DNA from: an uncultured Clostridia bacterium
GTDB taxonomy: Bacteria; Bacillota; Clostridia; Oscillospirales; Acutalibacteraceae
DNA length: 9,778 bases
NCBI GenBank assembly: GCA_944384865.1
Contig: CALWVC010000041.1
Span: forward strand, 1-9,778
Reading direction: 5' to 3'
Position numbers and translations under genes: made by a program. Positions within the stretch are counted from its first letter, which is position 1; the number at the start of each line of letters is the position of its first letter. Below, one piece after another: positions 7,927-9,778 of this stretch. The notes beneath the pieces were generated by a model, which saw only the letters and a program-made list of their open reading frames with translations, was not told the DNA's origin and made no database searches.

Positions 7927-8041
7927 CAACCCGGCCGTTTCGCAATATACTGTAGAAAACCGGCAAGCGCTGCAAACGTCTACTCAGAAGATTGACCCAA
8001 AGCGCACCGCAATCATAAAACCCATCAAACAAAGGCGGTAA
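7919..8041 (+). CDS. short open frame of 40 codons, doubtful
   Basis: An ATG at 7919 overlaps the last codons of the S24/S26-type remnant and opens a 40-codon frame ending in TAA at 8041. The product (MDDNPAVSQYTVENRQ..., ending IKPIKQRR) is hydrophilic and matches nothing I recognise. No ribosome binding site is visible. It may be a remnant of the S24/S26-type protein's C-terminus after a second frameshift, or chance. Confidence 0.2.
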   Translation: MDDNPAVSQYTVENRQALQTSTQKIDPKRTAIIKPIKQRR

Positions 8042-8151
8042 ATCATCTCCAAAAATCAGATCAAGCGCAAAAGTTCTGATTGGCGAATATGGTTTACAGC
8101 GTTTATTCGATAGGTTTTGTCTTTTCAACAGATTGATAAAAACGATTCAAA

Positions 8152-8691
8152 CTACTCTTCCATTTGTTTGCCCAAAAACGCGGCGGCGGCGGCGCATAAT
8201 TTCTGATCGGCTTCGGTATACTCCTTAGGCTGTTCCGGCTCCAGCAATGCCACCGCACCGGTAATATCCCCGGCGGAAACCACCGGCATAAAAATCTGCG
8301 CGGTACGTCCTACTCCCTCCAGAGGCAGCATACGATCCACACCAGACTTTGCATAATAATTTGCCCGTTTTTCCATCAGTTCTTCGGCATGCGAGGTGAT
8401 CCGCCGTTCACCTACTTCCCGCTTGGAGATTCCCGCCGACGCAATACAATGATCCCGATCACAGATGATCACCGGCATCCCACACTGTGCCGATACCGAC
8501 TCGCATAGCTGAGACGCGATGGTCGACAGTTCACCGATCTGTGAATATTTTTTAAAGATCACACCCCCCTCATGATCGGTATAGATCTCCAGAGGATCTC
8601 CCTCGCGTATACGCATCGTCCTGCGGATTTCTTTCGGGATCACAACACGGCCCAGGTCGTCTATTCTTCTTACAATTCCAGTCGCTTTCAT
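8152..8691 (-). CDS. spoVT: stage V sporulation protein T, AbrB-family regulator
   Basis: SpoVT is a DNA-binding regulator of late forespore gene expression and spore properties in endospore formers. The 179-residue protein has an N-terminal AbrB/MazE swapped-hairpin domain (1 to about 50) beginning MKATGIVRRIDDLGRVVIPK, which is nearly identical to the B. subtilis protein as I remember it, and a C-terminal GAF-like domain (about 56-178) with VIICDRDHCIASAG and GAVALLEP, ending FLGKQMEE. Length matches the family (about 178). I start it at ATG 8691 by that conserved N-terminus; AAAGGA lies upstream but 13 bases away, a long spacing. The frame stays open without a stop to 9165, running into a decayed transposase, so an automatic caller may over-extend it to 337 codons. 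I cannot find a convincing sigma-G promoter in the 240 bases upstream. No clear terminator follows the TAG. Confidence 0.95.
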   Translation of the reverse strand: MKATGIVRRIDDLGRVVIPKEIRRTMRIREGDPLEIYTDHEGGVIFKKYSQIGELSTIASQLCESVSAQCGMPVIICDRDHCIASAGISKREVGERRITSHAEELMEKRANYYAKSGVDRMLPLEGVGRTAQIFMPVVSAGDITGAVALLEPEQPKEYTEADQKLCAAAAAFLGKQMEE

Positions 8692-8785
8692 TCTATAACA
8701 GTCATCCTTTCGCATGAGATCCGACCATTTTGTCTGCCCGATACACACGCCGGCTTTCAGCGCAGATTTGCACAAAATGCTCATT

Positions 8786-8806
8786 GAAAAAGGACGGTCC
8801 TTCTTC
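8786..8806. repeat. short inverted repeat upstream of spoVT
   Basis: GAAAAAGG and CCTTCTTC flank a five-base centre, forming eight pairs with one G-U in RNA. It lies about 95 bases before spoVT, near where the 3' end of the IS3-type transposase would fall. It could be part of an IS end or a weak attenuator; I cannot tell. Confidence 0.3.
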
Positions 8807-8932
8807 AGATGATCTCCTAAATTTAATAAAATCGTTTGCCATTTTAGTGTTTGTCGGCACAGTGAGATTATACAGACCCAATACCAAAGAACTGAAAAAC
8901 TTATTTTTCCAGTGCGAATATCATTTACTCTA

Positions 8933-9460
8933 TTTGATGAGGATTTTCGCACCTTGACATTGATGGCATAATACTGATTAAGTGAACTTAAAATACCCAT
9001 GTCAAGCGTATTGAAAACCCTGGTCGCTGTGGAGCTACAACTCTGCGGTGACCTTCTCTTTTTCTTGGCAGCCCGGATGGTACTTAAAACAAGATTGATC
9101 GTTTGTCCCGTTCTGGTGCTGCAGGCAATGACGCTACTGTCACATAAGTCCCCGATCATGAACAACTACAATATGTTCTGTTTTCATATAGCAAATGTCT
9201 GTAACCCATTTTTGATTTGGGTTTGCAGCATTAAAATTTCTGTTCAAAGGATTGGCATACCCGTAAAGATGTTCTTCGTAATTACGATATCACTTTCTTC
9301 TGATCGCCGACAGCAAACCTGTATTTGGCATAACGCGTAATATCTGATTTCCGATACTTCGAAAGACCTACCTATTTCATGGAGTGAATACGTTTTTGCG
9401 TCGGTAGAGCACCATATAGTTTATGCTTGGCTTCCTTTCGGTAAGCGAGAACAAATCCCA
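8933..9460 (-). pseudogene. decayed IS3-family transposase (orfB, DDE integrase)
   Basis: Fragments of an IS3-type OrfB follow one another in the right order but in different frames. RIHSMK then VGLSKYRK lies around 9360-9400. NRNFNAANPNQKWVTDI (about 9190-9245) is the diagnostic block around the first catalytic aspartate. TGQTINLVLSTIRAAKKK is at about 9055-9115, LHSDQGFQYA (9005-9034) holds the second aspartate, and MPSMSRCENPHQIE (8933-8974) corresponds to the SMSRxGNxxDN block. In-frame stops and frameshifts between blocks make it inactive, and the third-acid region is unrecognisable. The family call rests on the order of these motifs; the exact IS group is not clear. Confidence 0.75.
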
Positions 9461-9778
9461 CATGAACTTGTTGTTCATTTTTTAACCGATTATGTTCTTA
9501 CTGATAATACTTGATGCTTTGCCGGTATTCTTGTTTCAACGACGCATATCGTCTTCGGTTCATGTCAGAGTGTTTCTCCCGCCAGCTTCAATCGAAGATT
9601 TACAAACTTGATATTTCCCGCTTCACTCCCTGACCACTGCAAGTTGTTTATATTCAATGTTAATGCGCGTCTTTCATGTTTTTAAGCTGTGTTTCATCCT
9701 GTTTTTCTGACATAACTATGCTTCCTAAGGTAGCTACTCATAAAACAGTATCAACAACCGACTGAATCAGGGTAGCTG
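9461..9778 (-). other. no intact gene; possible orfA part of the decayed insertion sequence
   Basis: On the minus strand an ATG at 9713, preceded by AGGA, begins MSEKQDETQLKNMKDA and then meets stops in all frames. This is where orfA of an IS3 element would sit relative to the orfB remnant, and the Lys/Glu-rich start is compatible with it, but no helix-turn-helix can be read with confidence. The sequence GGTAGCT occurs twice in direct orientation (near 9730 and near 9771); I cannot say whether it belongs to an element end. Confidence 0.3.

Noticed and set aside
7655..8128. Minus-strand open frame of 157 codons
   Set aside because: Much of it is the complement of the S24/S26-type remnant, whose plus-strand protein pattern is clearly family-like; the rest has no motif or ribosome binding site.
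8954..8984. Plus-strand TTGACA followed by TAATAC as a promoter
   Set aside because: The spacing between the boxes is only about 9 bases, and it lies in decayed transposase sequence with no gene downstream on that strand.

Overview
The window looks like chromosomal DNA of a spore-forming, gut-type Firmicute, probably class Clostridia. The evidence is a spoVT-like sporulation regulator, an RNase Y, a VanZ-like membrane protein, strong GGAGG-type ribosome binding sites and moderate GC content. The genus cannot be fixed from this sequence. All intact genes lie on the minus strand, so the reading order runs from high to low coordinates.

Layout from right to left. Positions 8933-9460 hold a decayed IS3-family transposase (orfB), with possible older IS sequence beyond it to the window end. 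Next is intact spoVT (8152-8691). From about 5590 to 8150 lies a graveyard of broken genes. On the plus strand it holds the remnant of an HPr-kinase-like protein that has lost its ATP-binding core (7014-7542), overlapping by ATGA a frameshifted S24/S26 (signal-peptidase-like) protein (7539-7926). On the minus strand it holds a bacterial Ig-like (DUF5011-type) domain remnant (6331-6801) behind a good promoter, followed by a frameshifted ORF with a strong ribosome binding site (6124-6320) and further decayed coding-like sequence. An intact nucleotidyltransferase-like gene (4350-5585, GTG start) and a VanZ-like gene (3796-4311) follow as a pair. A kinase, an S24/S26 peptidase and a nucleotidyltransferase of these types are known to travel together in Firmicutes accessory clusters, some of them linked to modified peptides, so I infer that one such cluster is falling apart here.

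Between the VanZ-like gene and rny is an AT-rich region with two overlapping, oppositely directed sigma-A-type promoters. One drives rny. The other points at a short stretch (3753-3850) that ends in a textbook intrinsic terminator and has no ORF of note: a candidate small RNA, partly antisense to the end of the VanZ-like gene. This is the most interesting unexplained structure in the window.

The left third is housekeeping: rny (RNase Y), then after a large hairpin a compact three-gene operon of an RpiB/LacAB-type sugar-phosphate isomerase, a nucleoside hydrolase and a YbaK/EbsC-type Cys-tRNA(Pro) deacylase that runs off the window edge. RNA decay, nucleoside cleavage and pentose-phosphate isomerisation make a plausible ribonucleoside-salvage grouping, although that link is inferred from gene order only.
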